Assembly (NCBI RefSeq): GCF_963678795.1
Contig: NZ_OY787453.1
Location: forward strand, 1,860,001 to 1,924,000
Source of the DNA: an uncultured Methanoregula sp.
GTDB taxonomy: Archaea > Halobacteriota > Methanomicrobia > Methanomicrobiales > Methanospirillaceae
Reading direction: 5' to 3'
Length of the DNA: 64,000 nt
Shown: piece after piece, positions 26,856 through 36,540 of the stretch
Layout: every line of letters begins with the position of its first letter
Numbering within the stretch: position 1 is the first letter of the stretch
Translations under genes and position numbers: made by a program
Notes under the pieces: generated by a model
What the model was told of the DNA's origin: nothing
What the model saw: the letters and a program-made list of their open reading frames with translations, nothing else
Database searches by the model: none

Positions 26856-27650
26856 TTAATCTTTCTTGACAAAGATCTTGAGGGATGAGTTCTTGGCAGC
26901 GAACAGGTTTTCAACCTGACGACCGAGATACTCGGTCTTCCCCATGATATAATAGCCGTCCGAGACAAGTGCGCCATGGAACAGGCGGGCAAGGTCATCT
27001 TTCTGTTTTTCCGTGAAGTAGATCGTCACATTGCGGCAGGTGATCAGGTCAAGCCACCGGGCTATGGGTGTCCCTCCCATAAGATCGTGGGGGCGGAACC
27101 GGATCAGTTCCTTGAGGTGCGGTTTCACCTGGTAATTGCCGTCGGGCATCTTGGTGAAATGACGATGGGTCTGGGTCTCCGTGAGCTTGACCATCGCTTT
27201 CGCATTGTAAATTCCTTCCTGCGCTTTTGCAAGCACAATCTTATCGATGTCCGTGGCATAGATCTGGCAGGTGATCTCCTTATCCTGCGCCATCAGCTCA
27301 TGCATGATCATTGCAATGGAATAAGGCTCTTCCCCGGTCGAGCACCCGGCACACCAGAGACGCACCCGTTTTCTTGACTTGAAGATGTCGGGCAGGACCT
27401 CTTTTTTTAGCGCCTCGTACACGTCATTGTCGCGGAAGAACTCCGTGACATTGATGGTGAGGGCTTTCCGGAGTACTTCGAGCTCCGGCGTATTTGCCTT
27501 GAGGTAATGGAGATAGTCGCCGTATGTCGTGGTATTGGTCGAGCGCATTCGGGAGAGAAGGCGCCGCTTGATGTAATCCTCCTTGTAATTCCCGCACTGG
27601 ATCTTTAACGTCTGTTCAATAAACCGTTTGAGAAGCTCAAAATCGTCCAT
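26856..27650 (-). CDS. cheR: Chemotaxis protein methyltransferase CheR
   Basis: Methylates glutamates of chemoreceptors using S-adenosylmethionine. The 264-residue protein has the N-terminal helical CheR domain (IKRRLLSRMRS, about 28-38) and the methyltransferase domain with NVTEFFRD (about 84), the SAM-binding LWCAGCSTGEEPYSIAM (about 112) and DLITCRNVTIYF (about 216). There is no C-terminal tetratricopeptide extension. The ATG at 27650 follows GGAG. It lies next to the receptor operon, but a poly-T signal ends that operon and ACTATATAC near 27695 offers CheR its own promoter. The neighbouring receptors lack an obvious C-terminal CheR-docking pentapeptide. Confidence 0.92.
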   Translation of the reverse strand: MDDFELLKRFIEQTLKIQCGNYKEDYIKRRLLSRMRSTNTTTYGDYLHYLKANTPELEVLRKALTINVTEFFRDNDVYEALKKEVLPDIFKSRKRVRLWCAGCSTGEEPYSIAMIMHELMAQDKEITCQIYATDIDKIVLAKAQEGIYNAKAMVKLTETQTHRHFTKMPDGNYQVKPHLKELIRFRPHDLMGGTPIARWLDLITCRNVTIYFTEKQKDDLARLFHGALVSDGYYIMGKTEYLGRQVENLFAAKNSSLKIFVKKD

Positions 27651-27731
27651 CCGATCTCCAATCCTTTCTACAGATCCACTTTGGCTGAAGTTGTATATAG
27701 TCTCCCCGCACCTGAAGACCGGCGGGGTAAT

Positions 27732-27743
27732 TTAAAAAAAAAG
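27732..27743 (-). terminator. Poly-T terminator after the second chemoreceptor gene
   Basis: Read on the minus strand, a run of nine or more T residues follows the receptor stop codon by about 16 bases. It separates the parA-mcp-cheW-mcp unit from cheR. Confidence 0.55.
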
Positions 27744-27758
27744 TATCTTTTCCCTCCA

Positions 27759-30671
27759 TTACCTGATACGGAACCCGCTGATCACATTCTTGCAGCTCTC
27801 TGCCATGGTGGAGAGCTCGGCTGAGGCGCTTGCAATCTCCTCGGTAGATGCACTGGATTCCTCGGCAAGTGCTGCCATGTCCTCCATCCGCTGCTGGTTG
27901 TCGCGGGTCAGGTTGCTGAAAGACTCGATGCCGGACATCAGCTGGTTTGTGGCCTGGGCCTGGTCCTCGGTTGCCTTGGTGATCTCATTTACCCCCAGGG
28001 ATACGATGTTTGCCTCGGAGATTATCAGGTTGAGGGATTCAACCGTCTTGTTGACACTATCAATACCGGCTTTAATCTCCTCAAAGGAGTTTTTCATTGA
28101 TTCCGAGGTCTGTTCACTCTTTGCCTGGATGGATTTGATCAGGGTCTCGATCTGGCTGCTCGCTTTCTTGGATTCGCCGGCCAGGTTCTTCACTTCCCCG
28201 GCAACAACCGCAAAGCCCCGGCCGTGCTCTCCTGCCCGGGCTGCCTCGATTGCCGCATTGAGCGCCAGGAGGTTGGTCTGGTTCGCGATATCCGTGATGA
28301 GGTTGACAATTTTGGAGATCTGGCGCATCTGGTCGTTGAGGGCGGTGATATCATCCACACTCTGCTTGGAGATCTTCTCAACAATCTGCATTTTGTTCGT
28401 TGCCAGATTGCCAATCCCCGCTGCCTGTGCACCTTCCTTGGAGGCTTTCTCCGCGTGGGTCATCACATCGTGGGAGGTGCTTGCTATCTGCTCGATAGAG
28501 GCGGATATCTCGGAGATATCGTTGGAAATCTTCTGGACACCACCCAGCTGACTCTTCGCATTATCCGTTGCTTTCTGGCTCTGGATGGCAACCTGCTCGG
28601 TTGCTTTCGCTATCTCTTCGGTACTCTTGATCGTATCATTGATGGTACTGTCAAGCTGGATAACTGCATTAGAAAGGGTCGTGAGAACATCCCGGATTGC
28701 GTCACCTGCCGAGTTGTAGTCCACCTTCAGTTTCACGAGGGGATCTGCCTCGTCGATACTGACGCGGTACGTAAGGTCCCCGGCGGCGATCTTCGCCATG
28801 GCAGTCTGGAGTTCGGCGGCACTCTGGGTGAGCAGTTCGGCATTCGCCTTGGCCTCATCTATCATCTCCTTTATCCGCTTCTCCTGCTCGCGCTGGGTGG
28901 TAACATCGTTGTAGACACAGAGAATGATCGAGAGATCTCCCTTGGCATCCGTCATCGGGATACCATATTGTTCAAGGATGCGTTCTCCTGAAGGGAACTG
29001 GATCGTGATCTCGCCAAAACTCCGCTTTTTATCCGTGAGAACTTTCTTGAGCCCTTCACCGGTCTGGTTAATGATCCTGAAATCCCTTGCACTCATGCCG
29101 ACAAGACGATCTTTGTCAAGGCCGGTCAGGGAGACATAGGCATCGTTGACCATGACAATTTTAAACTCGGTGTTCATCAGCATGATCGGCATCGGGTTCT
29201 GCTTGACAATGATCTCCGAACGCTGTTTGAGAGCTGCGACTTCCTCCATCTTCTTCTGGAGATCGAGCTCACTCCTGCGCTGTTCGGTGACCTCGTTGTA
29301 GACAAACAGGAGACTGGCTATCGTTTTGTCACCGGCAAGGATCGGAACCACGTATTGTTCGAGGATGTGGGTGCCGCTGGGGAGTTCAACCGTAACTTCC
29401 CCAAACGCACGTCGTTTCGTCTCGATTGCCACCTTGGCACCATCACCATTCTGTTTGAGGATCTTGATCTCCCGCAGGTTCATGCCGATGATGCGGTCAC
29501 GGGAAATGCCACTCATCTTTGCATATGCCTCGTTCGCTTCGGACACGACAAACGCGGAATTTGTCATCAGAATGGGTATCGGGTTCTGCTGGACTATCGT
29601 ATTCGAAGTCTGTTGCAGCAGCCGGATCTCTTCCATCTGGCGACGGTCGTCCGTTATATCATTATATACGATAAGTATGCTGCCAATCTCTCCGTGAGCA
29701 TCCGGGATGGGGATGCCGTACTGCTGTAACAGTTTTACACCGGACGGGAACTCGACCGTAACTTCTCCCCGGGACCGGCGTTTCTCCTGGATAACCTGCT
29801 TGAGCCCTTCTCCGCTCTGGCTGAGGATCCGGAAATCGTGAAGGGTTCTTTTAAGAAGTTCCTGTTTGAGTATGCCGGACATCTGAACATACGCTTCATT
29901 CACGACACGGATATGGAAACCCTTGTCCACGAGGATGATCGGCATCGGGTTCTGCTGGACAATGATCTCCGAACGCTGTTTGAGCTGCTCGATCTCCTCG
30001 TTCTTCTTCTTTTGCTCGGTCTTGTCGTTATAGACAAAGAGCAGGGAGGTGATCGTATTGTCCGCAGCAATCACCGGGATACAGAATTGTTCGAGTGTTC
30101 GCACACCCGAGGGCAGTTCGAGCGTCACTTCGCCAAACGAGCGGCGCCGTTCCTGGATTGCCACTTTTGCACCTTCTCCGCTCTGGCTTATTATCCTGAA
30201 ATCCTTGAGACTCGATTTCTCCAGATCCTCCTCCCGGATCCCGCTCATCTGGCAGAAGGCGGGATTTGCCTCGATTATGGAGAAAGCCGGCGTTGTCAGG
30301 AGCATGGGAACCGGGTTGCGCTCGACCATCAGATCAATGCGGTGACGGAGTTCCTCTATGACTGCCTCCTGCTTATCGCCCGCTCCGGCCGGGGTACTGA
30401 CAGCCGGAACACCGATGGACGCCACGGGCTGTTGATCGTTTTTCATGCGGGAAAGGACAGTATTCACGGCCGCGATCAGGGTGGCATATTCCGCCCCGAA
30501 TCTCGTTGCTTCGAGCAGATCGGCAGGTTTCCCGGCAACGGCAAGCGAGAGTGCAGATGCAATCTCATCATTGAGCTGTTTCACGTGTGCTGCAATCTCA
30601 TCAGTATGGCTTTGTGCTGCCGGGGCGCCAGCCCCGGTGAATAATGCTTTTCTTCCCGGTCGTTCTGTCAT
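27759..30671 (-). CDS. Soluble methyl-accepting chemotaxis protein with four tandem PAS domains
   Basis: A 970-residue receptor without any membrane segment. After a roughly 110-residue helical N-terminus come four PAS repeats whose NP-x-P motifs lie near residues 119, 241, 363 and 492, spaced 122, 122 and 129; each ends in a segment like [17 protein letters not shown]-like stretch ([11 protein letters not shown], about 628-665) leads to the signalling domain, whose hairpin tip contains [31 protein letters not shown] (in two blocks, about 797-827). I use the ATG at 30671, six bases after GAGGA; an ATG two codons upstream abuts that site. It is the last gene of the parA-mcp-cheW-mcp run. Ligand is unknown; PAS domains could bind haem, flavin or small molecules. 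Confidence 0.93.
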   Translation of the reverse strand: MTERPGRKALFTGAGAPAAQSHTDEIAAHVKQLNDEIASALSLAVAGKPADLLEATRFGAEYATLIAAVNTVLSRMKNDQQPVASIGVPAVSTPAGAGDKQEAVIEELRHRIDLMVERNPVPMLLTTPAFSIIEANPAFCQMSGIREEDLEKSSLKDFRIISQSGEGAKVAIQERRRSFGEVTLELPSGVRTLEQFCIPVIAADNTITSLLFVYNDKTEQKKKNEEIEQLKQRSEIIVQQNPMPIILVDKGFHIRVVNEAYVQMSGILKQELLKRTLHDFRILSQSGEGLKQVIQEKRRSRGEVTVEFPSGVKLLQQYGIPIPDAHGEIGSILIVYNDITDDRRQMEEIRLLQQTSNTIVQQNPIPILMTNSAFVVSEANEAYAKMSGISRDRIIGMNLREIKILKQNGDGAKVAIETKRRAFGEVTVELPSGTHILEQYVVPILAGDKTIASLLFVYNEVTEQRRSELDLQKKMEEVAALKQRSEIIVKQNPMPIMLMNTEFKIVMVNDAYVSLTGLDKDRLVGMSARDFRIINQTGEGLKKVLTDKKRSFGEITIQFPSGERILEQYGIPMTDAKGDLSIILCVYNDVTTQREQEKRIKEMIDEAKANAELLTQSAAELQTAMAKIAAGDLTYRVSIDEADPLVKLKVDYNSAGDAIRDVLTTLSNAVIQLDSTINDTIKSTEEIAKATEQVAIQSQKATDNAKSQLGGVQKISNDISEISASIEQIASTSHDVMTHAEKASKEGAQAAGIGNLATNKMQIVEKISKQSVDDITALNDQMRQISKIVNLITDIANQTNLLALNAAIEAARAGEHGRGFAVVAGEVKNLAGESKKASSQIETLIKSIQAKSEQTSESMKNSFEEIKAGIDSVNKTVESLNLIISEANIVSLGVNEITKATEDQAQATNQLMSGIESFSNLTRDNQQRMEDMAALAEESSASTEEIASASAELSTMAESCKNVISGFRIR

Positions 30672-30725
30672 GGACATTCCTCGTTTTGCTTCGCTGCTGG
30701 TCCCGGTATTATCACAATTCTCGCC

Positions 30726-31211
30726 TCAATGGCTCAATTCTGCAGCGTCTTTTAGGACTTTCTGCATGTCGATCCATATGATCAGGTTCTTCTCCTTGGC
30801 GTTATCATTCTGGCTGTCATCAACTTTGACTTTGATGATGCCTTTCACAAATGAGGAGAAATCCGATGCGAAACCTTCCCCGATGTGATCGATATCGCTC
30901 TCGAGAACCTGCAGTACGCTGCTCACGTCATCAACAATTATCCCGACATTGCTTCCGCCCGCAGCTTCCGGGACAAGGACAATAATCTTCTGGTTGTCCC
31001 GGATCTGCTGGTTGGCAAGGCCAAGGAGCGTGTTCAGGTTCATGATATTGGTGATCTCTCCGCGAAGATTGATCACGCCCGAGATAAACGGCGGGGCACG
31101 GGGAATCGGGGTGATCTGCATCATCTCGACAATCTCCCGCACGAGCTGGATATCGAGGGCATAGCGTTCGCCCCCCAGCTCAAATTCTACTACATCAATA
31201 GTCGATGCCAT
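30726..31211 (-). CDS. cheW: Chemotaxis coupling protein CheW
   Basis: Links receptors to the CheA kinase in signalling arrays. The 161-residue CheW domain starts DVVEFELGGERYALDIQLVREIVEMM and contains ITPIPRAPPFISGVINLRGEI in the usual place (about residues 33-53), followed by NIGIIVDDVSSVLQVL-like sequence. It begins three bases after the upstream receptor stop and ends 54 bases before the next receptor start, which indicates one transcript. No cheA is present within the window, so its kinase partner must be elsewhere or absent. Confidence 0.93.
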   Translation of the reverse strand: MASTIDVVEFELGGERYALDIQLVREIVEMMQITPIPRAPPFISGVINLRGEITNIMNLNTLLGLANQQIRDNQKIIVLVPEAAGGSNVGIIVDDVSSVLQVLESDIDHIGEGFASDFSSFVKGIIKVKVDDSQNDNAKEKNLIIWIDMQKVLKDAAELSH

Positions 31212-31214
31212 AGG

Positions 31215-33206
31215 TCACTTCAGTTTGAATTGTTCCATCATCTTCTTCAAGCGTTCTGCCATCTCTGCAAGTTCGGCCGATGCACTGGCGATCTCCTCGG
31301 TGGATGCGCTGGTTTCCTCGGCAAGGGCTGCCATGTCTTCCATCCGCTCCTGGTTCTCGCGGGTGATGGCACTGGATTTCTCCATACCGGACATAACACG
31401 GGTGGTAGCCTGGGCCTGGTCTTCGGTAGCCTTGGTGATCTCGGTGACACCGTTTGCCACGATGTTGGATTCGGCGGTGATCCGGTTGAGAGCTTCGATC
31501 GTCTTGTTCACGCTCTCGATGCCGGCCTGGATCTCGTTATAGGAACTCTTGATAGCCGCCGAGGTCTTGTTGCTGTTATCCTGGATGGAGCTGATGAGTT
31601 CCCCGATCTGGTTCGTGGCAGTCTTGGATTCCCCGGCAAGGTTGCGTACTTCCCCGGCCACGACCGCAAAACCCCTGCCATGTTCCCCGGCCCGGGCGGC
31701 CTCAATGGCGGCATTGAGGGCAAGGAGGTTGGTCTGGCTCGATATGTCGGCTATCATCTTGACGATGTTGGAGATCTCCTTCATCCGGTCATTGAGCGCA
31801 GTGATCTCGGTCACGCTTTCTCCCGCGATCTTCTCCACCATCATCATCTTGCTGGTAGCGATCTTGCCCAGTTCTGCAGCCTGGTTGCCTTCAGTTGCTG
31901 CTTTCTGGGCATGGTCCATGAGTGTGTGGGAGGTACTGGCAATCTCTTCAATGGATGCGGAGAGGTCAGAGATTTCCTTGCTCACTTTCTCGGTCTCGTC
32001 CAGCTGCTTCTTGGTACCATCTGCGGACTTCTGGGTCTGTATGGCAACCTGCTCGGTCGATTTGGAGATCTCGATCGTACTCTTGCTGGTATCGGCTGTA
32101 GTGACCTCAAGCTGCCGGACTGCTTTTTCCAGTTCCCCGATAACATTTTTCACTGAAACTACGGCAGCATTATAATCCTTTTTAAGGATAATGAGCGGGT
32201 CGCCATCAGCGATAGGTGCCAGGAAACTCAGGTCGCCCTTTGCTATAAGGGCAAGACCCTGCTGGAGGATTGCGGCACTTGACGACAGTGCATCTGCTTT
32301 CTGTTGCGAGTCTTCCATCAGTTTCTTGACTTCGGCCTCTTTCTTGCGCCGGTCCGTGATATCGTTGTAAACCACGAGAAGACTCTCAACATTGCCGGCA
32401 GCGTCAAGGAGGGGGATGTAATACCATTCGAGTGTGTACGTTCCTGACGGGAACTCGATAACGGACTCTCCCTGGCTGCGATGCTTGGATTTGATGGTCC
32501 CTTCAACCGATTCGCCCTTGTTCTTGATGAACCGGAAATCTTTCATGGAGAGGGTGGAGGCCCGTTCGCGGGAATACCCGGTGAGTTTTAAGAACGCCTG
32601 GTTGGAGATCCTGATGTTCAGTTTCGTATCGATGGTGATGAGGGAGAACGGGTTCTCCTGGATGATCCGGTCCACCCGCTGCTCAACCTCTTTGACTGCA
32701 TCCATCTTCTCCTGGAGTTCCGTGTACTCGACATAGATGAAGAAGGCTGCATCAACCTCGCCATTCTTGTCCAGGAGCGGGATGGAGTAAAGGGTCATGT
32801 ATTTTTTTATGCCATCCGAAAATTTCACCAGGATCTGCGTGGTGGTGGGTTTTCTTGTTTCGAAACAGGCGTAGTAGTGTTCACCGGAAATGATGTTGAT
32901 GTCATAATCTGAAAGCTTCTTTTTCATCAGCTCGTCGTGGGTCCCGCGCCAGAGCGTCTCATATTTCTTGTTGATGAATATCCGTGCCCGGCTCTTGGTG
33001 AGGATGGTCATCGCCAGCGGGTTGTATTTCATCATGATGTCGGCACGGCTTTTCATCTCCGTGGTCTTCCCGAGCTTCTCAATAATGCGGTTCGCTGCCT
33101 GTGCAAGGGATTTCAGTTCAGGGCCGGCAGCGGTTTCATCTACCCTTGCCGAAAAATCTCCTTCACTGGCTTTTTTCAATATGCTCTCAATATCCTTCAG
33201 ATCCAT
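31215..33206 (-). CDS. Soluble methyl-accepting chemotaxis protein with two PAS domains
   Basis: A 663-residue receptor with no membrane segment. A short N-terminal HAMP-like part ([12 protein letters not shown], about 14-25) precedes two PAS domains (about 55-165 and 180-290, NP motifs at 62 and 185), a second HAMP-like stretch ([11 protein letters not shown], about 321) and the signalling domain with [15 protein letters not shown] (about 493) and [18 protein letters not shown]. Its PAS and signalling parts are close to those of the other receptor downstream, so the two are paralogues. The start follows GGTGATGAG and overlaps the end of parA by ten bases. It probably sits in a cytoplasmic array. 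Confidence 0.93.
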   Translation of the reverse strand: MDLKDIESILKKASEGDFSARVDETAAGPELKSLAQAANRIIEKLGKTTEMKSRADIMMKYNPLAMTILTKSRARIFINKKYETLWRGTHDELMKKKLSDYDINIISGEHYYACFETRKPTTTQILVKFSDGIKKYMTLYSIPLLDKNGEVDAAFFIYVEYTELQEKMDAVKEVEQRVDRIIQENPFSLITIDTKLNIRISNQAFLKLTGYSRERASTLSMKDFRFIKNKGESVEGTIKSKHRSQGESVIEFPSGTYTLEWYYIPLLDAAGNVESLLVVYNDITDRRKKEAEVKKLMEDSQQKADALSSSAAILQQGLALIAKGDLSFLAPIADGDPLIILKKDYNAAVVSVKNVIGELEKAVRQLEVTTADTSKSTIEISKSTEQVAIQTQKSADGTKKQLDETEKVSKEISDLSASIEEIASTSHTLMDHAQKAATEGNQAAELGKIATSKMMMVEKIAGESVTEITALNDRMKEISNIVKMIADISSQTNLLALNAAIEAARAGEHGRGFAVVAGEVRNLAGESKTATNQIGELISSIQDNSNKTSAAIKSSYNEIQAGIESVNKTIEALNRITAESNIVANGVTEITKATEDQAQATTRVMSGMEKSSAITRENQERMEDMAALAEETSASTEEIASASAELAEMAERLKKMMEQFKLK

Positions 33207-34093
33207 CTCATCACCTCATCTGTAATGGTTTCGTAAGCATGACCTGCACTGCTGTCCGGAGCAAAATGGGATAATGGAAGCCCCCGTTTCTGGGCTTCGT
33301 ATACCACCGGGGAGAACGGGACCGTGAACACGAGAGGGAAACGCTGCCTGATCTCAGCAAGCACCTTCTCCAGCCGTTCGTGTTCGGCAGTGCGTTCTTT
33401 TTCTGCTTCCAGTTCTGCAGCGGTAGGTTCGGGTTTTTTATAAAAAATATTCCGGATAAGCGATAGCAGATCCTGCTGCCGGGCAGGCTCACTGACTTCG
33501 CGGACCGTTTGATTTCCTTCACCCCAGCGGGTAACGATAGCCATATCGGGGCGGATATCTTTTCCAAGATCGTCCCTGATATCGCCAAAGATCGTGCTCA
33601 TGGTAGTAACCCCGTCCAGGGCAAATGTTCCTGAGTCGAGGGTTACGACAATACGGTCCGCCGCGAATAGCCCGTTGATGAACAGCTGCCCCATACTCGG
33701 GGGAGTGTCCACGAGAATAAGATCATAGGAGTCCCTGATCCGGCCAAGGGCCTCCTTTAAAATTCCTGCACGGTTCTCTGCGCGATAAAGATACGGATCT
33801 ATGCCCACCAGGTCCAGATGGGAGGGGGCCAGATCGATCCCGGAATCGGTTCGTTTGATGATATCGATAATTTTTGTTTCAGGAAAGTCTTCGATCCTGC
33901 TCATGAAAACATCGTACATGTTCCGGTCAGAACCCGAAAGACTGATCCCGAGACCCGCCGTGGCATTTGCCTGGGGATCACAATCCACGACCAGCACTTT
34001 TTTCCCCTTGCGGGCACAGAACCCGGCAATGTTCAAGCAGGATGTGGTTTTACCGGTGCCGCCTTTATGATGGGAAAAAGTTATGATCGTTAT
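33197..34093 (-). CDS. ParA/MinD-type ATPase, probable receptor-array positioning protein
   Basis: A deviant Walker ATPase. The frame contains the P-loop [14 protein letters not shown], then [17 protein letters not shown] and [11 protein letters not shown]. The first usual start codon, TTG at 34036, falls after the P-loop, so the real start must be upstream. I propose ATA at 34093, giving (M)[11 protein letters not shown], with AGGTGAT just before it; no ATG, GTG or TTG is available between it and the upstream in-frame stop. Length is then 298 residues. The C-terminal half has an insert rich in Glu (about 195-225). It overlaps the first receptor gene, so it belongs to the chemosensory operon. 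ParA relatives position soluble chemoreceptor clusters in bacteria (PpfA, ParC); chromosome or plasmid partition is the alternative, but no parB is seen. Confidence 0.8.
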   Translation of the reverse strand: MTIITFSHHKGGTGKTTSCLNIAGFCARKGKKVLVVDCDPQANATAGLGISLSGSDRNMYDVFMSRIEDFPETKIIDIIKRTDSGIDLAPSHLDLVGIDPYLYRAENRAGILKEALGRIRDSYDLILVDTPPSMGQLFINGLFAADRIVVTLDSGTFALDGVTTMSTIFGDIRDDLGKDIRPDMAIVTRWGEGNQTVREVSEPARQQDLLSLIRNIFYKKPEPTAAELEAEKERTAEHERLEKVLAEIRQRFPLVFTVPFSPVVYEAQKRGLPLSHFAPDSSAGHAYETITDEVMRWI

Positions 34094-34133
34094 GATATCA
34101 CCTGATTGAATTTTTATTAATTAACTATATAAC
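34094..34133 (-). promoter_or_regulatory. Promoter and ribosome site of the parA-chemoreceptor operon
   Basis: On the minus strand GTTATATAGTT (34133-34123) is a TATA element and AGGTGAT (34103-34097) is a Shine-Dalgarno match directly before ATC ATA. Initiation about 25 bases from the TATA box would give a leader of about ten bases that just includes the ribosome site. Confidence 0.55.
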
Positions 34134-34349
34134 TAACTTTGCTTTTGTTATGGCGTAATTATCGGGATAAACAGGGCATTTGATGCAGGAATTGTTATTG
34201 TTTTTTTCTCAAAACCAGGAATTTTAACCCGTTTCATGATCCGGTTGTTATTCGATTGAATCTGAGTTATAATATATAAGAATTATCTATGAAAATTCGG
34301 AGCGGGGCATTCTCAACGAAAAAACAGGCCAATCCCAGAATTTTTATGG

Positions 34350-34730
34350 ATGGAGAGATTTAGATCTGAATTAATGTCCGCCCGCCATTTTGTATATATC
34401 CTGTCCTTTGTCCTCATCGGCATCAGCGTTCTTGCCGTCGGGTGCGTCTCCACAAACGTGGAGGATGTCGGCTACCGGGACGGCAATGTTTCCATTTCCA
34501 TTACAAGCTCGTCCGGGGCTGCCGATGCCTATATCCAGGTGACAGTGTACAAGGTAAAAGATCTTCGCCAGGAAGAGGTCGCTGTTTTCGGGAAGCCGGT
34601 GACACTGGTCCCGGGGGAGAATCTCATTACCATCCCGGGTCAGATGACACCCGGGCAGTATAAACTATGCATATATGTAATCCAGAACAGCGAACGCAGG
34701 GCTGCTGTCATCCGGGATATCTGGGTGTGA
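34350..34730 (+). CDS. Lipoprotein of unknown function
   Basis: A 126-residue secreted lipoprotein. The signal segment FVYILSFVLIGISVLAVGC ends in the lipobox LAVGC (Cys at residue 32, or 24 if translation begins at the ATG at 34374, which gives a more normal signal peptide). The mature part is about 95 residues of beta-rich sequence, with VSISITSSSGAADAYIQVTVY and LVPGENLITIPGQ. TATAATATATAAG at 34269-34281 is a probable TATA box. It ends four bases before the adenine deaminase start, but no functional link is evident. Confidence 0.7.
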   Translation: MERFRSELMSARHFVYILSFVLIGISVLAVGCVSTNVEDVGYRDGNVSISITSSSGAADAYIQVTVYKVKDLRQEEVAVFGKPVTLVPGENLITIPGQMTPGQYKLCIYVIQNSERRAAVIRDIWV

Positions 34731-34734
34731 GACG

Positions 34735-36420
34735 ATGATGCCCGTATCAAAAAGCCTGATCAATGCAGCCAGGGGACTGGCACCTGCAGATTGTGTGTAC
34801 CGGGGCGCCAGGATCTTCAACCCGTTCACCTGCTTGTGGGATGACGGCGATCTTGCAGTCACGGGTGGCAGAATCCTAGGGATCGGCAATTATACCGGAA
34901 AAGAAGAGCGGGATCTTTCCGGCAGGTTTATTGTTCCCGGCCTCATCGATGCCCATGTCCACATCGAGAGCTCGCTCCTTGCCCCGAAAGAGTACGCACG
35001 ACTTGTTGCATTGCACGGTACGACAACCGTGATCGCAGACCCCCACGAGATTGCCAATGTTGCGGGAGGCCGGGGACTCGGGTTCATGCTGGCTGAACGG
35101 GAGGGGGCTCTTGTCGATATACGGTACATGCTCCCATCCTGTGTCCCGGCAACCCCGCTGGATGCCGGGGGTGCAATACTGGATGCACGGGATCTCGCAC
35201 CATTTGCAGGGCGGGAGGGTGTTGCCGGCCTCGGGGAGATGCTGAATTTTCCCGGTGTGCTTGCCGGGGATGAGGAGGTTTTGAGGAAACTCTCGCTGTT
35301 CGCCATCCGCGACGGCCATGCCCCGTTCCTCTCAGGAAACGACCTCAATGCATACATCCTTGCAGGTCCGGACAGCGATCACGAATGCACGAACCTGGCC
35401 GAGGCGGAAGAGAAACTCAAAAAAGGCATGTATATTTACATCCGGGAAGGATCCGCCGAGCAAAATATTGCAGAACTCATCCCGCTCGTGAATCCGGTAA
35501 CGGTATCCCGCTGCTGTTTTGCAACGGACGACTGCCATGCAGACCTGCTGGTGCGGGAGGGACATATCGACCGCTGCATACGGAAGGCGATCGGGTGCGG
35601 GCTGGCACCGGAACTCGCTATCCGGATGGCAACCCTCTCCGCTGCCGAACGGTTCGGCCTTTCTGATCGCGGGGCTCTCACACCGGGCAGGCGGGCGGAT
35701 TTCTGCGTCATCGATGACCCGCAGATGTTTACGGTCCAAAAAGTATTCCGGTCCGGCAGGGAGATCTCTCCTGGTCCGCCCACAGTTCCGGCGCCGCTGG
35801 ACAGCCGGGTGCAATGCGTCCCGCCATCCACGGAGGATATCCGGATTACCGGGAGCGGAACAGCAAGGGTGATCGGTCTTGTCCCGCACCAGATCCTCAC
35901 AGAACCGCTGCAGTACAAGATCACGGGAAACGATATTCCGGATCTTGACCGGGACATACTGAAAGTGATGGTCTGCAACCGGTACGGGAAGAATAAACGG
36001 GGAATCGGTCTTGTCCACGGCTTTGGGTTCCGGCAGGGAGCCATTGCCTGCAGCATCTCCCATGATGCCCACAACATCGTGGCAGCGGGGGCCGGTGATG
36101 ATGCAATCTGTTCTGCGATAGGTGCCGTGATCGATGCCGGGGGCGCGATGGCTGCGGTCTGCGGCACAAAAAAAGTGATCCTGGCTCTTGACTGTGCCGG
36201 GCTCATGTCAACGCTCCCTTACGATGAGGTTGCGCGAAGGCTCGGGAGCCTTTCCGAAGTGACAAAAACCATGGGAGGTATCGCGGACCCGTTCATGTAC
36301 CTCTCGTTCCTTGCCCTGACCGTCATACCCGCCCTGCGCATCACGGACCGGGGTGTTTTTAATGCGGGCGTATTCCGGGACGTTCCATTGTTTCTGGAAG
36401 ATGCGAAATACGGGATCTGA
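34735..36420 (+). CDS. ade: Adenine deaminase
   Basis: Deaminates adenine to hypoxanthine for purine salvage. The 561-residue amidohydrolase has the standard length of the AdeC family. The metal motif is PGLIDAHVHIESSLL (about 68-82), followed by GTTTVIADPHEIANVAG (about 91-107) and, later, FATDDCHADLLVREGHID (about 260-277) with the catalytic Asp/His region. The C-terminal family domain includes GLVHGFGFRQGAIACSISHDAHN-like sequence in two blocks (about 424-446). Two consecutive ATG codons open the frame; either may be used. It begins four bases after the lipoprotein gene. Confidence 0.93.
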   Translation: MMPVSKSLINAARGLAPADCVYRGARIFNPFTCLWDDGDLAVTGGRILGIGNYTGKEERDLSGRFIVPGLIDAHVHIESSLLAPKEYARLVALHGTTTVIADPHEIANVAGGRGLGFMLAEREGALVDIRYMLPSCVPATPLDAGGAILDARDLAPFAGREGVAGLGEMLNFPGVLAGDEEVLRKLSLFAIRDGHAPFLSGNDLNAYILAGPDSDHECTNLAEAEEKLKKGMYIYIREGSAEQNIAELIPLVNPVTVSRCCFATDDCHADLLVREGHIDRCIRKAIGCGLAPELAIRMATLSAAERFGLSDRGALTPGRRADFCVIDDPQMFTVQKVFRSGREISPGPPTVPAPLDSRVQCVPPSTEDIRITGSGTARVIGLVPHQILTEPLQYKITGNDIPDLDRDILKVMVCNRYGKNKRGIGLVHGFGFRQGAIACSISHDAHNIVAAGAGDDAICSAIGAVIDAGGAMAAVCGTKKVILALDCAGLMSTLPYDEVARRLGSLSEVTKTMGGIADPFMYLSFLALTVIPALRITDRGVFNAGVFRDVPLFLEDAKYGI

Positions 36421-36540
36421 AGATAACGGACTTACAGGCTGCAGAAGAGCCGGAAGTCATCACAACCGTATGAGATCGCGCCCTGCAAAAATCACAAAAT
36501 ATCCCATTCGTACTCCACGGGCCGGCTGCAGCGTGCGGGA

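Noticed and set aside
30885-32156. 423-codon plus-strand frame antisense to cheW and the chemoreceptor
   Set aside because: Product is Gly/His/Leu-rich without domains; the minus-strand genes are certain.
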